From assembly GCA_024698885.1 (NCBI GenBank), contig JAILQQ010000131.1:1-35647 (forward strand): 35,647 nt of DNA, written 5' to 3'. The translations under genes were made by a program, and so were the position numbers. Numbering within the stretch: the stretch's first letter is position 1; each line of letters starts with the position of its first letter. This stretch comes from Lachnospiraceae bacterium (lineage in GTDB: Bacteria; Bacillota; Clostridia; Lachnospirales; Lachnospiraceae). Under the pieces are notes generated by a model. It was not told where the DNA came from. It did no database searches and saw nothing but the letters and a program-made list of their open reading frames with translations. Positions 1 through 12,192 of this stretch are shown piece after piece.

Positions 1-1
1 C

Positions 2-1069
2 ATTGAATGTATCCTGGTCACAGCAGAAGAAAATAAGATCAGACTGACGGCCAATAATATGGAACTGGCCATTGAAACGATATTAGAGGGAGAGATAAAG
101 GAAACGGGTGTCGTTGCTCTGGAGGCCAAGCTTTTCTTAGACAGTATCCGTTTGTTATATGAAAGTGACGTTACGATTTCGACAGATGATAATTTCCTGA
201 CAACGATCCAGTGCGAAGGAGATGAATATAAGATCAGCGGAAAAAGCGGGGATGATTTCCCGGAGCTTCCCGCTGTGGAAAAGAATGACCCTTTAAAGAT
301 ATCCTGTCTGACCTTTAAGGATATTGTGAGACAGACGATCTTCTCCGTTTCCGAGAATGAGAGCAATAAAATGATGGCCGGCGAGCTGCTGGAGGTCAAA
401 AACAACGTACTGAGCATGATCTCTTTGGACGGTCACCGTATCTCGATCCGAAAGACGCCGTTAAAGGAAGAAAATTCTGAGGAAAATGAAGAAGCAGACG
501 CGGAAGCGGCTAATGAGCACAGGGATGTCAGCGTGGTGGTCCCCGGAAAAAATCTCGATGAAGTCAGCAGGATCATCCCCGGTGAGATTAATAAAGACAT
601 AAAGCTTTTCTTTACCGATAAGCATATCATTTTCGAATTTGAGAATACCACGGTAGTTTCCCGTATTATCGAGGGTGAATATTACCGGGTGGATCAGATG
701 CTTTCAAACGATTATGAAACAAAGCTTAAGATCAATAAGAAAAAGTTTCTCGACAGTGTGGACAAAGCGACTGTGATCGTAAAGGAAGGTGACAAAAAGC
801 CGATCATCATAAGCATTGAAGATCAAAGCATGAACATAAAGATCAATTCCCCGGTAGCTTCCTTCCACGGAGATCTGGAGGTCGAAAAGGAAGGCCAGGA
901 TATCATGATCGGTTTTAATCCGAAGTTTATAAAAGATGTGCTCAGGGTCGTGGATGATGAGACGATCACTGTATACATGGTAAATCCCAAGGCACCCTGT
1001 ACGATCAAAAATGAGGATGAAAGCTATATCTATCTGGTTCTGCCTGTTAATTTCAAAACGGTGGATTAA
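2..1069 (+). CDS. dnaN: DNA polymerase III beta subunit (sliding clamp), 5'-truncated by window edge
   Basis: The reading frame is open from the first complete codon at position 2, so the gene continues to the left of the window. About 355 residues are visible. By comparison with the Bacillus subtilis protein, roughly 30 N-terminal residues are missing. The product is the ring-shaped clamp that tethers the replicative polymerase to DNA. Family-typical stretches include GHRISIRK and VVVPGKNLDEVSRII in the middle and a C-terminal VLPVNF-type ending (YLVLPVNF). An acidic, Ala/Glu-rich insertion of about 15 residues (near positions 466-525) sits in the loop just before the VVVPGK strand and is longer than in B. 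subtilis. The S4-domain gene starts 2 bases after the stop codon, followed by recF, the classic origin-proximal order. The identification is secure from sequence and neighbours. Confidence 0.96.
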   Translation: MECILVTAEENKIRLTANNMELAIETILEGEIKETGVVALEAKLFLDSIRLLYESDVTISTDDNFLTTIQCEGDEYKISGKSGDDFPELPAVEKNDPLKISCLTFKDIVRQTIFSVSENESNKMMAGELLEVKNNVLSMISLDGHRISIRKTPLKEENSEENEEADAEAANEHRDVSVVVPGKNLDEVSRIIPGEINKDIKLFFTDKHIIFEFENTTVVSRIIEGEYYRVDQMLSNDYETKLKINKKKFLDSVDKATVIVKEGDKKPIIISIEDQSMNIKINSPVASFHGDLEVEKEGQDIMIGFNPKFIKDVLRVVDDETITVYMVNPKAPCTIKNEDESYIYLVLPVNFKTVD

Positions 1070-1071
1070 TT

Positions 1072-1282
1072 ATGATGACGATCGAAATAAGAGATGATTT
1101 TATCAAGCTCGGACAGCTTTTAAAGCTGTCCGGATTTGCACAGTCCGGACTGGAAGCAAAAATCTTCATTCATGACGGCAGGGTAAAGCTGAATGACGAA
1201 GTTGTCTTTGAGAGAGGAAAAAAAGTAGTACCCGGCGACAAAATAAGCTTTGACGGTAACGAGATCAGGGTAGAAAAAAAAG

Positions 1283-1293
<11 letters not shown>
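1072..1293 (+). CDS. yaaA: S4-domain RNA-binding protein, YaaA type
   Basis: This 73-residue protein is essentially one S4 RNA-binding domain. Its signature is GLEAKIFIHDGRVKLNDEVVFERGKKVVPGDKIS, in which the G-x-V-x-x-N-x-E turn and the basic pair after it are typical of the fold (here split at VKLNDEVVFERGKK). The small S4 protein between dnaN and recF is a standard part of the Firmicutes origin region (YaaA of B. subtilis). A role in ribosome biogenesis has been suggested for the family, but nothing here tests it. A second ATG lies one codon downstream at 1075 and could be the true start. The 3' end overlaps the start of recF by 11 bases, suggesting translational coupling. Confidence 0.9.
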
Positions 1294-4323
<3,030 letters not shown>

Positions 4324-4336
4324 CTGATATTTGGTT

Positions 4337-4373
4337 CAAAAGCACTTCGTGCCTTTTCTGACCCCAACATCAT
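4337..4373 (+). repeat. Partial copy of a dispersed structured element between gyrB and gyrA
   Basis: The gyrB-gyrA spacer contains a hairpin built from AAAAGCAC-TTC-GTGCCTTTT (one bulged C), followed by CTGACCCCAACATCAT. The end CCCCAACATCAT is the exact reverse complement of ATGATGTTGGGG, found at 29652-29663 at the left end of the large element at 29649-29779. The whole stretch resembles that element's right end at 29743-29779. Only the right end is present here. The hairpin with four T residues could act as a weak attenuator between gyrB and gyrA, but that is inference. Confidence 0.6.
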
Positions 4374-4407
4374 ATAAATAAAATAACAGGAGAAATTTTA
4401 TAATAAG

Positions 4408-7011
4408 ATGGACGATAAAATCTTTGATAATATCCATGAGGTCGATCTGAAAAAAACAATGGAGAGCTCTTACATCGATTACGCGATGAGCGTGATCGCC
4501 TCCAGAGCCCTGCCCGACGTGCGGGACGGCTTAAAGCCTGTCCAGCGGCGTGTTTTATATTCGATGATCGAGTTAAACAACGGTCCCGACAAGCCGCATC
4601 GTAAATGCGCGCGTATCGTCGGCGATACCATGGGTAAATATCATCCTCATGGCGACAGCTCGATCTACGGCGCTCTCGTGAATATGGCGCAGGAGTGGTC
4701 CATGCGGTATGTCCTGGTGGACGGCCACGGAAATTTCGGTTCCGTCGACGGCGACGGCGCGGCGGCCATGCGGTATACCGAGGCCAGATTATCAAAGATC
4801 TCGATGGAGATGCTTGCGGATATCAATAAAGATACCGTTGATTTTGTTCCGAATTTTGACGAAACGGAAAAAGAGCCCTCCGTTCTGCCCGGCCGTTATC
4901 CGAATCTTTTGGTTAACGGAACCACCGGTATCGCCGTCGGTATGGCGACCAATATCCCGCCCCATAATCTCCGGGAGGTGATCGGGGCGGTCACGAAAAT
5001 GATCGATAACCGCGTCGAGGAGGACAGGGATACGGAGATCGAGGAGATCCTTTCCATCGTAAAGGGTCCCGATTTTCCGACCGGTGCCGAGATTTTGGGA
5101 ACAAGAGGCATCAATGAAGCCTACCGGACAGGCCGCGGCAAGATCAGAGTCCGGGGGATCACGAATATCGAATCCATGCCAAACGGCAAAAACCGGATCA
5201 TCGTAACCGAGCTTCCCTATCTTGTCAATAAGGCAAAGCTCCTTGAAAAGATCGCGGAGATTGTCAAGGATAAAAAGATCGACGGCATTACCGATCTGAG
5301 AGATGAATCCGACCGGGAAGGCATGCGGGTCGTGATCGAGCTCAGACGCGATGTCAATCCGAATATCATTTTAAATAAGCTTTATAAGCATACGCAGTTA
5401 CAGGATACCTTCGGCGTGATCATGTTAGCGCTTGTCAATAACGAGCCGAAGGTCATGAGTATTCTGGAATTACTGACGCATTATCTGAACCATCAGAAGG
5501 ATGTGGTGACCAGAAGGACAAGGTATGACCTGAATAAGGCGGAGGAGCGGGCGCATATCGTGGAAGGCCTGCTGATCGCCCTCGATCATATCGATGAAGT
5601 GATCAAGATCATCCGCGGCAGCAAAACAGTCGCGCAGGCCAAGGAAGAGTTAATGGCCCGTTTTTCCCTGTCAGACGCGCAGGCACAGGCGATCGTCGAT
5701 ATGCGGCTGCGTCAGCTGACCGGCCTCGAGCGCGAAAAGCTTGAGGAAGAATACGCGGAGCTGCAGAGAAAAATCCAGGAATACAAAGCGATCCTGTCCG
5801 ATGAAAAGCTGTTGCTTGGCGTGATCCGCACGGAGATCAATGTGATCGCGGAAAAATTCGGTGATGACAGACGCACCACCATCGGCTATGACGAGCTTGA
5901 TTTTACGATGGAGGATCTGGTGCCGCATGAAAATACGGTCATCGCGATGACGAATCTCGGCTATATCAAGCGGATGACGGTGGATAATTTTAAATCCCAG
6001 CACCGCGGCGGCCGGGGGATCCGGGGCATGTCCACGATCGAGGACGATTATATCGAGGATATTCTGATGACGACGACCCATACCCAGCTCATGTTCTTTA
6101 CGAACCAGGGACGGGTCTATCAGCTGAAGGCTTATGAGATACCGGAGGCTTCCCGTACCTCCCGCGGCGTTGCCATCATCAACCTGCTGCAGATGAATCC
6201 CGGGGAGAAGATAAACGCCATGATCCCGGTGACGGAATACGATAATGAGCATAATCTTTTCATGGTAACGAAAAAGGGGACCGTGAAAAAGACAAAGATC
6301 ACGGAATACGGGAATATCCGCAAAAACGGTCTGATCGCGGTAAGCTTAAAGGACGACGACGAGCTGATCGAGGTGAAAACGACCACGGAAGAGAGCGAGA
6401 TCTTTATTGTGACAAAATACGGCATGTGTATCCGCTTTAAGGAAACGGATGTCAGAGCTACCGGACGCTCTTCGATGGGCGTGCGGGGCATGAATCTGAT
6501 GGATGGCGATGAGATCGTCGGCATGCAGCTCGATCATCAGGGAGAATCGCTGCTCATTGTTTCCGAAAAGGGCTACGGCAAACGGACCATGATCGATGAA
6601 TTCGGCGTGCAGTACCGCGGCGGAAAGGGCGTCAAATGCTATAAGATCTTAGAAAAGACAGGAGATGTCATCGGCGTGAAATCCGTTAACGACGATAATG
6701 AGATCATGATGATCACCAATGAGGGTGTTATCATTCAGATCCCGATGAAGGACGTTTCGGTTCACGGAAGGATCACCTCCGGCGTGAAGCTTATGAATCT
6801 GGACGAGGGCGTTACGATCGCAAAGATCGCCAAGGTCCGGGAAAAGATATCTGACGGGACGAATGAATACGACAGCGTTGAGGAAGCGGATGAGAGCATC
6901 AATAAGGCTGAGGAGGCTTATGCGTCCGAAAATATGATCTATGTTCACGACGAAGTAGACGTGGATGATTTTGAGGATACAGAGGAACCGGAAGGAGAGG
7001 ACGCCGAGTAA
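4408..7011 (+). CDS. gyrA: DNA gyrase subunit A
   Basis: This 867-residue DNA-cleaving subunit of gyrase has the catalytic tyrosine at residue 123 within [12 protein letters not shown]. The quinolone-determining region reads [16 protein letters not shown]; Ser84 is kept, but the usual acidic residue four positions later is Gly88 (equivalent to position 87 in E. coli). The C-terminal domain has the GyrA box [10 protein letters not shown] and six-bladed-propeller-type repeats such as [12 protein letters not shown] and [12 protein letters not shown], confirming gyrase rather than topoisomerase IV. The tail is acidic (EEPEGEDAE). The ATG at 4408 has CAGGAGAAA about 12 bases upstream. A strong terminator follows the stop codon. 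Confidence 0.97.
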   Translation: MDDKIFDNIHEVDLKKTMESSYIDYAMSVIASRALPDVRDGLKPVQRRVLYSMIELNNGPDKPHRKCARIVGDTMGKYHPHGDSSIYGALVNMAQEWSMRYVLVDGHGNFGSVDGDGAAAMRYTEARLSKISMEMLADINKDTVDFVPNFDETEKEPSVLPGRYPNLLVNGTTGIAVGMATNIPPHNLREVIGAVTKMIDNRVEEDRDTEIEEILSIVKGPDFPTGAEILGTRGINEAYRTGRGKIRVRGITNIESMPNGKNRIIVTELPYLVNKAKLLEKIAEIVKDKKIDGITDLRDESDREGMRVVIELRRDVNPNIILNKLYKHTQLQDTFGVIMLALVNNEPKVMSILELLTHYLNHQKDVVTRRTRYDLNKAEERAHIVEGLLIALDHIDEVIKIIRGSKTVAQAKEELMARFSLSDAQAQAIVDMRLRQLTGLEREKLEEEYAELQRKIQEYKAILSDEKLLLGVIRTEINVIAEKFGDDRRTTIGYDELDFTMEDLVPHENTVIAMTNLGYIKRMTVDNFKSQHRGGRGIRGMSTIEDDYIEDILMTTTHTQLMFFTNQGRVYQLKAYEIPEASRTSRGVAIINLLQMNPGEKINAMIPVTEYDNEHNLFMVTKKGTVKKTKITEYGNIRKNGLIAVSLKDDDELIEVKTTTEESEIFIVTKYGMCIRFKETDVRATGRSSMGVRGMNLMDGDEIVGMQLDHQGESLLIVSEKGYGKRTMIDEFGVQYRGGKGVKCYKILEKTGDVIGVKSVNDDNEIMMITNEGVIIQIPMKDVSVHGRITSGVKLMNLDEGVTIAKIAKVREKISDGTNEYDSVEEADESINKAEEAYASENMIYVHDEVDVDDFEDTEEPEGEDAE

Positions 7012-7017
7012 TATAAC

Positions 7018-7046
7018 AAAAGACCCGTTTTACCGGGTCTTTTTTA
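7018..7046 (+). terminator. Rho-independent terminator after gyrA
   Basis: A 10-bp stem AAAAGACCCG / CGGGTCTTTT with a TTTTAC loop is followed directly by further T residues. It lies 6 bases after the gyrA stop codon and closes the replication/topology gene block. The A-rich left side means it may also work on the opposite strand. Confidence 0.88.
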
Positions 7047-7062
7047 CTCACTTTATTATAAG

Positions 7063-7905
7063 ATGAGAACAATACAGGTAAACGAGATTACAAAACAGAT
7101 CAGGGAAATGTGTATCGAGGCGAACCACTTTCTTTCGCCGGATATGCGGGAGGCTTTAAGCGACGCCTTAAAAAGGGAGGATTCCCCTCTCGGGAAGCAG
7201 GTCCTTACGGAGCTTCAGGAAAATCTGAAGATCGCCGGAGAGGATATGATCCCGATCTGCCAGGATACGGGTATGGCCGTTATTTTTATGGAGATCGGAC
7301 AGGAAGTCCATTTTGAAGGCGGCGATCTGAACGAAGCCATTAACGAGGGCGTCAGACAGGGATATACAGAAGGATATCTGCGAAAATCCGTGGTAAAGGA
7401 TCCTCTGATCAGGGAGAATACGAAGGATAATACGCCGGCAGTCGTACATTTTATGATGATCCCGGGCAATCAGGTCAATATCACCGTTGCCCCCAAGGGC
7501 TTTGGCAGCGAAAATATGAGCCGGGTATTTATGTTAAAGCCCGCCGAGGGGATCGAGGGCGTAAAAAACGCGGTCCTTACGGCCGTGAAGGATGCAGGTC
7601 CCAATGCCTGTCCGCCGATGGTCGTCGGCGTCGGGATAGGCGGTACCTTCGAAAAATGCGCTCTGCTCGCAAAAAAAGCGCTGACAAGGGATTTAAATAA
7701 AAACGCCGGAGAGCAGCATATCGCCGCGCTCGAAAAGGAGCTGCTTGATAGGATCAATGCATCGGGCATCGGTCCGGCGGGACTCGGCGGTCTTGTAACC
7801 GCCATGGCGGTCAATATCGAAACCTATCCGACGCATATCGCGGGCCTGCCGGTAGCCGTAAATATCTGCTGTCATGTGAACCGGCACGTAACGAGGAGTA
7901 TATGA
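7063..7905 (+). CDS. Class I fumarate hydratase (or tartrate dehydratase) alpha subunit, Fe-S
   Basis: This 280-residue catalytic subunit belongs to the oxygen-sensitive class I hydro-lyases that bind a [4Fe-4S] cluster. Three candidate cluster cysteines are visible: Cys66 in PICQDTG, Cys183 in GPNACPPMVVGVGIGG, and Cys269/Cys270 in NICCHVNRH near the C-terminus. Their spacing fits the family. The two-subunit form corresponds to the N-terminal part of single-chain class I fumarases. The beta-subunit gene starts within the stop codon (ATGA overlap). Fumarase (fumarate to malate) is the most likely activity in an anaerobe, but L-tartrate dehydratases have the same architecture and I cannot separate them by eye. 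The start at 7063 lacks a clear Shine-Dalgarno sequence and lies 17 bases after the terminator, which is odd. Confidence 0.88.
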   Translation: MRTIQVNEITKQIREMCIEANHFLSPDMREALSDALKREDSPLGKQVLTELQENLKIAGEDMIPICQDTGMAVIFMEIGQEVHFEGGDLNEAINEGVRQGYTEGYLRKSVVKDPLIRENTKDNTPAVVHFMMIPGNQVNITVAPKGFGSENMSRVFMLKPAEGIEGVKNAVLTAVKDAGPNACPPMVVGVGIGGTFEKCALLAKKALTRDLNKNAGEQHIAALEKELLDRINASGIGPAGLGGLVTAMAVNIETYPTHIAGLPVAVNICCHVNRHVTRSI

Positions 7906-8456
7906 TGGACAATATACATATCAAAACGCCGCTTCTCCTGGAAACAGCGGATACCCTGAAAGCGGGCGACCATATTTATATAACAGGAGTTATTTATACA
8001 GCGCGGGACGCAGCCCATGAAAGGATGTATGCGGCATTAAAAAACGGTGAGCCACTTCCCTTTGATCCAGAAAACGCCGTTATCTATTATATGGGTCCCT
8101 CCCCGGCAAGACCCGGCCGGGTGATCGGCTCCGCCGGACCGACGACAGCCTCCCGGATGGACAAATATACGCCGGCTCTCCTTGACGCCGGATTAAGGGG
8201 TATGATAGGAAAGGGCAGACGAAATGACGAGGTAAAGGCCGCGATGATCAGAAACCATGCCGTTTATTTTGCGGCTATCGGCGGCGCGGGGGCGCTTTTG
8301 TCCCGGGCGATCAAAGCTTCCGAGGTGATCGCCTATGACGATCTTGGGACGGAAGCGGTCAGAAGGCTGACCGTAGAGGATTTTCCCGCGATCGTCGTCA
8401 TGGATGCCAAAGGAAATGATTTATACTCAGCAGAACAAAAAATTGAATATATTTGA
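7902..8456 (+). CDS. Class I fumarate hydratase (or tartrate dehydratase) beta subunit
   Basis: This 184-residue beta subunit is homologous to the C-terminal domain of class I fumarases and supplies part of the substrate site. Diagnostic sequences are ARDAAHERM near residues 34-42, YYMGPSPARPGRVIGSAGPTTASRMD (residues about 62-87, split here as the substrate-binding loop), GLRGMIGKGRR, and VMDAKGNDLY near the C-terminus. The start overlaps the alpha-subunit stop by four bases, so the two are translationally coupled. A second ATG follows immediately at 7905. The length is normal for the split form. Confidence 0.88.
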   Translation: MMDNIHIKTPLLLETADTLKAGDHIYITGVIYTARDAAHERMYAALKNGEPLPFDPENAVIYYMGPSPARPGRVIGSAGPTTASRMDKYTPALLDAGLRGMIGKGRRNDEVKAAMIRNHAVYFAAIGGAGALLSRAIKASEVIAYDDLGTEAVRRLTVEDFPAIVVMDAKGNDLYSAEQKIEYI

Positions 8457-8470
8457 GAATATTCTTTTCA

Positions 8471-8499
8471 TTGAAGAAAAGCTTGCTATTGTTTATACT
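8471..8499 (+). promoter_or_regulatory. Sigma-A-type promoter for phosphofructokinase
   Basis: TTGAAG at 8471-8476 and TATACT at 8494-8499 are separated by exactly 17 bases, followed by an A/T-rich start region. It lies 33 bases upstream of the phosphofructokinase ATG. It probably drives that gene and, by read-through, dnaX and its followers. Confidence 0.7.
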
Positions 8500-8531
8500 T
8501 AAAATAAGAATAAAAGAAAAGGAGAGAGGCT

Positions 8532-9617
8532 ATGAAACGAGTTGGATTTTTAACGAGCGGCGGTGATTGTCAGGCTTTAAACGCAGCCATGCGGGGCGTT
8601 GTCAAAACGCTGTGGTTTACCTTAGGCGGCGAAAATGTGGAGATCTACGGCTTCTACAACGGCTACCGGGGCCTGATCTACAGTAATTACAAGCAGTTGA
8701 CCTATTCTGATTTCTCCGGTATCCTGACCAGAGGCGGCACGATCCTCGGCAGCTCCCGTACGCCGTTTAAAACGATCCGCGAGCCGGACGAGAACGGTCT
8801 GGATAAGGTAGCGGCCATGAAGCAGAACTATTACAAGCTGAATCTTGACTGTCTCTGCGTCCTTGGCGGCAACGGAACCCATAAAACGGCAAATCTCCTG
8901 CGGGAAGAGGGATTGAATATCATTACGCTTCCCAAGACCATCGATAATGACCTCTGGGGAACGGATATGACCTTCGGTTTCCAGAGCGCGGTGGATATCG
9001 CAACGAACGCCATTGACTGTATCCATACGACAGCCTCCTCTCACAGTCGTGTTTTCATCGTGGAGGTCATGGGCCACAGAGTCGGCTGGCTGACATTGAA
9101 TGCCGGTATGGCCGGCGGTGCCGATATCATCCTGATCCCGGAGATCCCTTACAGTATCGACAAGATCGTTGACGCCATCAACTTAAGGACCAAGCGCGGC
9201 AGCTCCTTTACGATCTTAGCCGTAGCCGAGGGTGCGATCTCGAAAGAGAGAGCGGCGCTCGGAAAGAAGGAGCTCAAAAAGAGTCTTGAAGAGAGCGCGG
9301 CGAAATATCCTTCCGTTTCCTACGAGATCGCGGCGGAGATCGAAGCACGGACCGGCCAGGAGATCCGGGTAACGGTTCCCGGGCATACCCAGCGCGGCGG
9401 CAGCCCCTGCCCTTATGACAGAGTATTTGCGTCAAGACTCGGGACCAAGGCGGCACAGCTCATTATGGATGAGGATTACGGCTATATGGTTGGTATCGTT
9501 AACCGGGAGATCACAAAGATCCCGTTAGAGGACGTAGCCGGCAAGCTGAAATATATGGAGCCTGACGCGACGATCATTCAGGAAGCCAGGATGCTCGGCA
9601 TCAGCTTCGGAGATTAA
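8532..9617 (+). CDS. pfkA: 6-phosphofructokinase with mixed ATP/PPi-type active-site residues
   Basis: This 361-residue enzyme phosphorylates fructose 6-phosphate to the 1,6-bisphosphate in glycolysis. Family motifs are LTSGGDCQALNAAMRG at the N-terminus, LGGNGTHKTA (residues 112-120), PKTIDND (134-140, with Asp138 the expected catalytic base), MGHRVGWLTL and GHTQRGGSPCPYDR. Two positions matter for the phosphoryl donor: Gly115 is the ATP-type residue, while Lys135 is the residue commonly seen in PPi-dependent or atypical enzymes (Gly in E. coli PfkA). Asn114 replaces the Asp that helps bind Mg2+ in E. coli. The donor is therefore not settled. A strong ribosome site (AAAGGAGAG) precedes the ATG, and dnaX starts 9 bases after the stop. 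Confidence 0.9.
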   Translation: MKRVGFLTSGGDCQALNAAMRGVVKTLWFTLGGENVEIYGFYNGYRGLIYSNYKQLTYSDFSGILTRGGTILGSSRTPFKTIREPDENGLDKVAAMKQNYYKLNLDCLCVLGGNGTHKTANLLREEGLNIITLPKTIDNDLWGTDMTFGFQSAVDIATNAIDCIHTTASSHSRVFIVEVMGHRVGWLTLNAGMAGGADIILIPEIPYSIDKIVDAINLRTKRGSSFTILAVAEGAISKERAALGKKELKKSLEESAAKYPSVSYEIAAEIEARTGQEIRVTVPGHTQRGGSPCPYDRVFASRLGTKAAQLIMDEDYGYMVGIVNREITKIPLEDVAGKLKYMEPDATIIQEARMLGISFGD

Positions 9618-9626
9618 ACCCGGCCT

Positions 9627-11225
9627 ATGTCATCCTATACCGCACTGTATCGAAAATGGCGTCCGAGGCGGTTTGAAGACGTAAAAGGCCAGGACGCGAT
9701 CGTTCAGACATTAAAAAACCAAATAACGACAGGCCGTATCGGACACGCTTATCTTTTCTGCGGTACAAGGGGAACCGGAAAAACGACGGTGGCAAAGATC
9801 CTCGCAAAAGCGGTAAACTGCGAAAACCCTGTGGACGGCAGTCCCTGCTTAAGCTGCAGCACCTGTCTTTCGATCGCGGAAGGCGCCAGCATGAATGTTG
9901 TCGAGATCGATGCCGCGTCAAACAACGGCGTGGACAACGTCCGGGATATCATAGAAGACGTGGCGTATTCGCCGGCGATGGGAAAATATAAGGTTTATAT
10001 CATCGACGAGGTGCATATGCTTTCCCCCGGCGCTTTCAACGCGCTTTTAAAGACCCTGGAGGAGCCGCCGGAATACGCGATCTTTATCCTCGCGACGACG
10101 GAAGCCCACAGGATACCGGTAACGATCCTTTCCCGCTGCCAGCGTTATGATTTCAAACGGATCTCCAATGATATCATCGTGGAACGTTTAAAGGAGATGA
10201 TGGCGGGCGAAGAGATCAGGGCGACGGACGAAGCGCTGCAGTATATTGCGAGGCTTTCAGACGGAGCGCTTCGGGACGCGATCAGTCTTCTCGATCAGTG
10301 CAGTGCCTTCTACTACGGGCAGGAGCTGACCTATGAAAAGGCGTTAAACGTGCTTGGTGCCGTGGATACGGAGGTATTCAGCGAGCTCGTCAGAGACCTG
10401 ATCTCCTGCGATGTTAAGGGTGCCATCGGGGTTCTTGATGAGATCACCGCGCAGGGACGGGAGCTTTCCCAGTTTGTGCAGGATCTGACCTGGTATTTAA
10501 GAAACCTTCTTCTGATCGGAAGCTCCGACCAGCCCGGTATGGAAACCGCGCTGGATATTTCGGCGGAAAATCTGGCAAGGTTAAAGGAAGAGGCTGCGTT
10601 ACTGCCGCAGGAGGGCGTCATGCGTTATATCAGGATCCTGTCCGAGCTTTCGGGACAGCTCCGTTTCGCATCCCAAAAGCGGGTGCTTCTGGAAATAGCC
10701 ATCATCAAGCTCTGCCGTCCCGCTATGGAGTCGGATGAGGATTCTGTTCTCGAACGGGTTCGGGTTCTCGAGGAGGAGCTTTCGCGCCTGACGGAATTTG
10801 TCCGGAAGATACAGGAAAATCCCTCCGCCCTTTCGACGGTATCCTTTGAAGCGGAAACCCCGCCTGCAGAAACGGAAGTCATTCCGCTGCCGGAGCAGAT
10901 CGAGAAAAATGTGATCCTCGCCGGTCAGAAGCGGGATGAGATCATGAGTCATCTGACCAATATGATGCGGCATATTCTAAGCGGCGCCGTCTGGTCGGCA
11001 AAAGAAAAGGATAAGCTCCTGATCGTGCCGAAGAATCCGTTAACGGCGGGATTTGTGAAGGATGAGGTTTTCAGTAAGAATCTGGATGAAGCGATCACCA
11101 AGGTGATCGGTGCGCATGTGGATTTTGAGATAAAAATGCCGGAAAGCGGCTCCCGCGTTAAGAAGCAGTATACGGAGCTTCATTCCATCGAAGGCATTGA
11201 TATGGAGATCATAGAGGAAGAATAG
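9627..11225 (+). CDS. dnaX: DNA polymerase III gamma/tau subunit
   Basis: This 532-residue clamp-loader ATPase opens the DnaN ring and places it on primed DNA. The start matches the family (YRKWRPRRFEDVKGQ). Walker A is GTRGTGKTT at residues 46-54. A zinc-binding cysteine cluster (NCENP...CLSCSTCLS) follows, then the DEVH Walker B variant IIDEVHML and the sensor region ILATTEAHRIPVTILSRCQ. The C-terminal third is more variable and should contact the polymerase. No strong Shine-Dalgarno sequence is visible before 9627, so translation may depend on the upstream gene. I see no obvious programmed-frameshift site. The dnaX-ybaB-recR order is conserved in Firmicutes. Confidence 0.95.
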   Translation: MSSYTALYRKWRPRRFEDVKGQDAIVQTLKNQITTGRIGHAYLFCGTRGTGKTTVAKILAKAVNCENPVDGSPCLSCSTCLSIAEGASMNVVEIDAASNNGVDNVRDIIEDVAYSPAMGKYKVYIIDEVHMLSPGAFNALLKTLEEPPEYAIFILATTEAHRIPVTILSRCQRYDFKRISNDIIVERLKEMMAGEEIRATDEALQYIARLSDGALRDAISLLDQCSAFYYGQELTYEKALNVLGAVDTEVFSELVRDLISCDVKGAIGVLDEITAQGRELSQFVQDLTWYLRNLLLIGSSDQPGMETALDISAENLARLKEEAALLPQEGVMRYIRILSELSGQLRFASQKRVLLEIAIIKLCRPAMESDEDSVLERVRVLEEELSRLTEFVRKIQENPSALSTVSFEAETPPAETEVIPLPEQIEKNVILAGQKRDEIMSHLTNMMRHILSGAVWSAKEKDKLLIVPKNPLTAGFVKDEVFSKNLDEAITKVIGAHVDFEIKMPESGSRVKKQYTELHSIEGIDMEIIEEE

Positions 11226-11234
11226 GAGATTTTT

Positions 11235-11579
11235 ATGGCAAAACGAGGCGGATTTCCCGGTGGCATGGGAATGGGAAATATGAACAATCTGATGAAGCAG
11301 GCCCAGAAAATGCAGCGTCAGATGGAAGAGAGCCAGAAGGAATTAGAGGAGAAGGAGTATACGGTCACGTCAGGGGGCGGCGCCATCGAGATCACGATCA
11401 ACGGCAAAAAGGAGATCACGAAGGTAAAGCTTGATAAGGACGCGGTCGATCCCGAGGATGTGGAGATGCTTGAGGACCTGATCCTGACGGCGGTGAATGA
11501 GGCGATCGGCAAGGTGGAGGAGGCTTCCTCCTCCGTCATGAGTAAATTCGCAGGCGGTATGGGATTCGGAGGATTTTAG
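11235..11579 (+). CDS. ybaB: YbaB/EbfC family nucleoid-associated protein
   Basis: This 114-residue DNA-binding protein is always found between dnaX and recR. The N-terminus is Gly/Met-rich (GGFPGGMGMGNMNNLMKQAQKMQRQM), followed by the family's conserved long helix and the strand segment GGGAIEITINGKKEITKVKLD. The C-terminus is glycine-rich (FAGGMGFGGF). Members bind DNA as dimers. The gene is 9 bases from dnaX and 2 bases from recR. Confidence 0.93.
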   Translation: MAKRGGFPGGMGMGNMNNLMKQAQKMQRQMEESQKELEEKEYTVTSGGGAIEITINGKKEITKVKLDKDAVDPEDVEMLEDLILTAVNEAIGKVEEASSSVMSKFAGGMGFGGF

Positions 11580-11581
11580 GG

Positions 11582-12178
11582 ATGGATCTCTACAGCGGGT
11601 ATATCAACCGCCTGATCGCAGAGCTTTCGGTGCTTCCCGGTATCGGTAATAAAACCGCCCAGCGGCTGGCCTTTCATATCATCAATATGAAAAAGGAGAG
11701 CGTGGAAAAGCTGGCGGGAGCCATGGTAGAGGCGCGAAATAACGTAAAATACTGCAATGAATGCTTTACCCTGACGGACAGCGACCTCTGTCCGGTCTGC
11801 GCAAACCCGGCCAGGAACCATAAGCAGATCATGGTGGTTGAAAATACGCGGGATATGACTGCCTATGAAAAGACCTGCAAATATGAAGGGGTTTATCATG
11901 TACTGCACGGCGCGATCAATCCGAGCCTCGGCATCGGCCCGAACGATATCAGGCTGGCGGAGCTTTTAAAACGGCTGCAGCATGATGCGGAAGAGGTGAT
12001 CATCGCGACAAATTCGAGTATTGAGGGAGAAACGACGGCGATGTATATCAGCAAGCTGATCAAGCCCTCCGGGATCCGGGTGACGCGGATCGCAAGCGGC
12101 GTACCGGTCGGCGGGGAGCTGGAATATATCGACGAGGTAACGCTGACCAGGGCACTGGATGCCAGAGTAGAGTTATAG
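11582..12178 (+). CDS. recR: Recombination protein RecR
   Basis: This 198-residue recombination mediator works with RecO and RecF at single-strand gaps. It has the helix-hairpin-helix LPGIGNKTAQRLAFHI near residues 17-32, the zinc finger at Cys58, Cys61, Cys70 and Cys73, and the TOPRIM domain beginning at VVENTRDMTAYE. The C-terminal Walker-B-like stretch is followed by GVPVGGELEYIDEVTLTRAL, typical of the family. It starts 2 bases after ybaB, so the genes are coupled. The length is standard. Confidence 0.96.
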   Translation: MDLYSGYINRLIAELSVLPGIGNKTAQRLAFHIINMKKESVEKLAGAMVEARNNVKYCNECFTLTDSDLCPVCANPARNHKQIMVVENTRDMTAYEKTCKYEGVYHVLHGAINPSLGIGPNDIRLAELLKRLQHDAEEVIIATNSSIEGETTAMYISKLIKPSGIRVTRIASGVPVGGELEYIDEVTLTRALDARVEL

Positions 12179-12192
12179 GAGAGGAGAAGGAA

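Noticed and set aside
5671..6252. Minus-strand open frame of 193 codons within gyrA
   Set aside because: It is antisense to the conserved gyrA coding region and has no ribosome site or family motif.
9627..11225. Programmed frameshift in dnaX producing a short gamma form
   Set aside because: I saw no A-AAA-AAG type slippery site with a following hairpin at the expected position.
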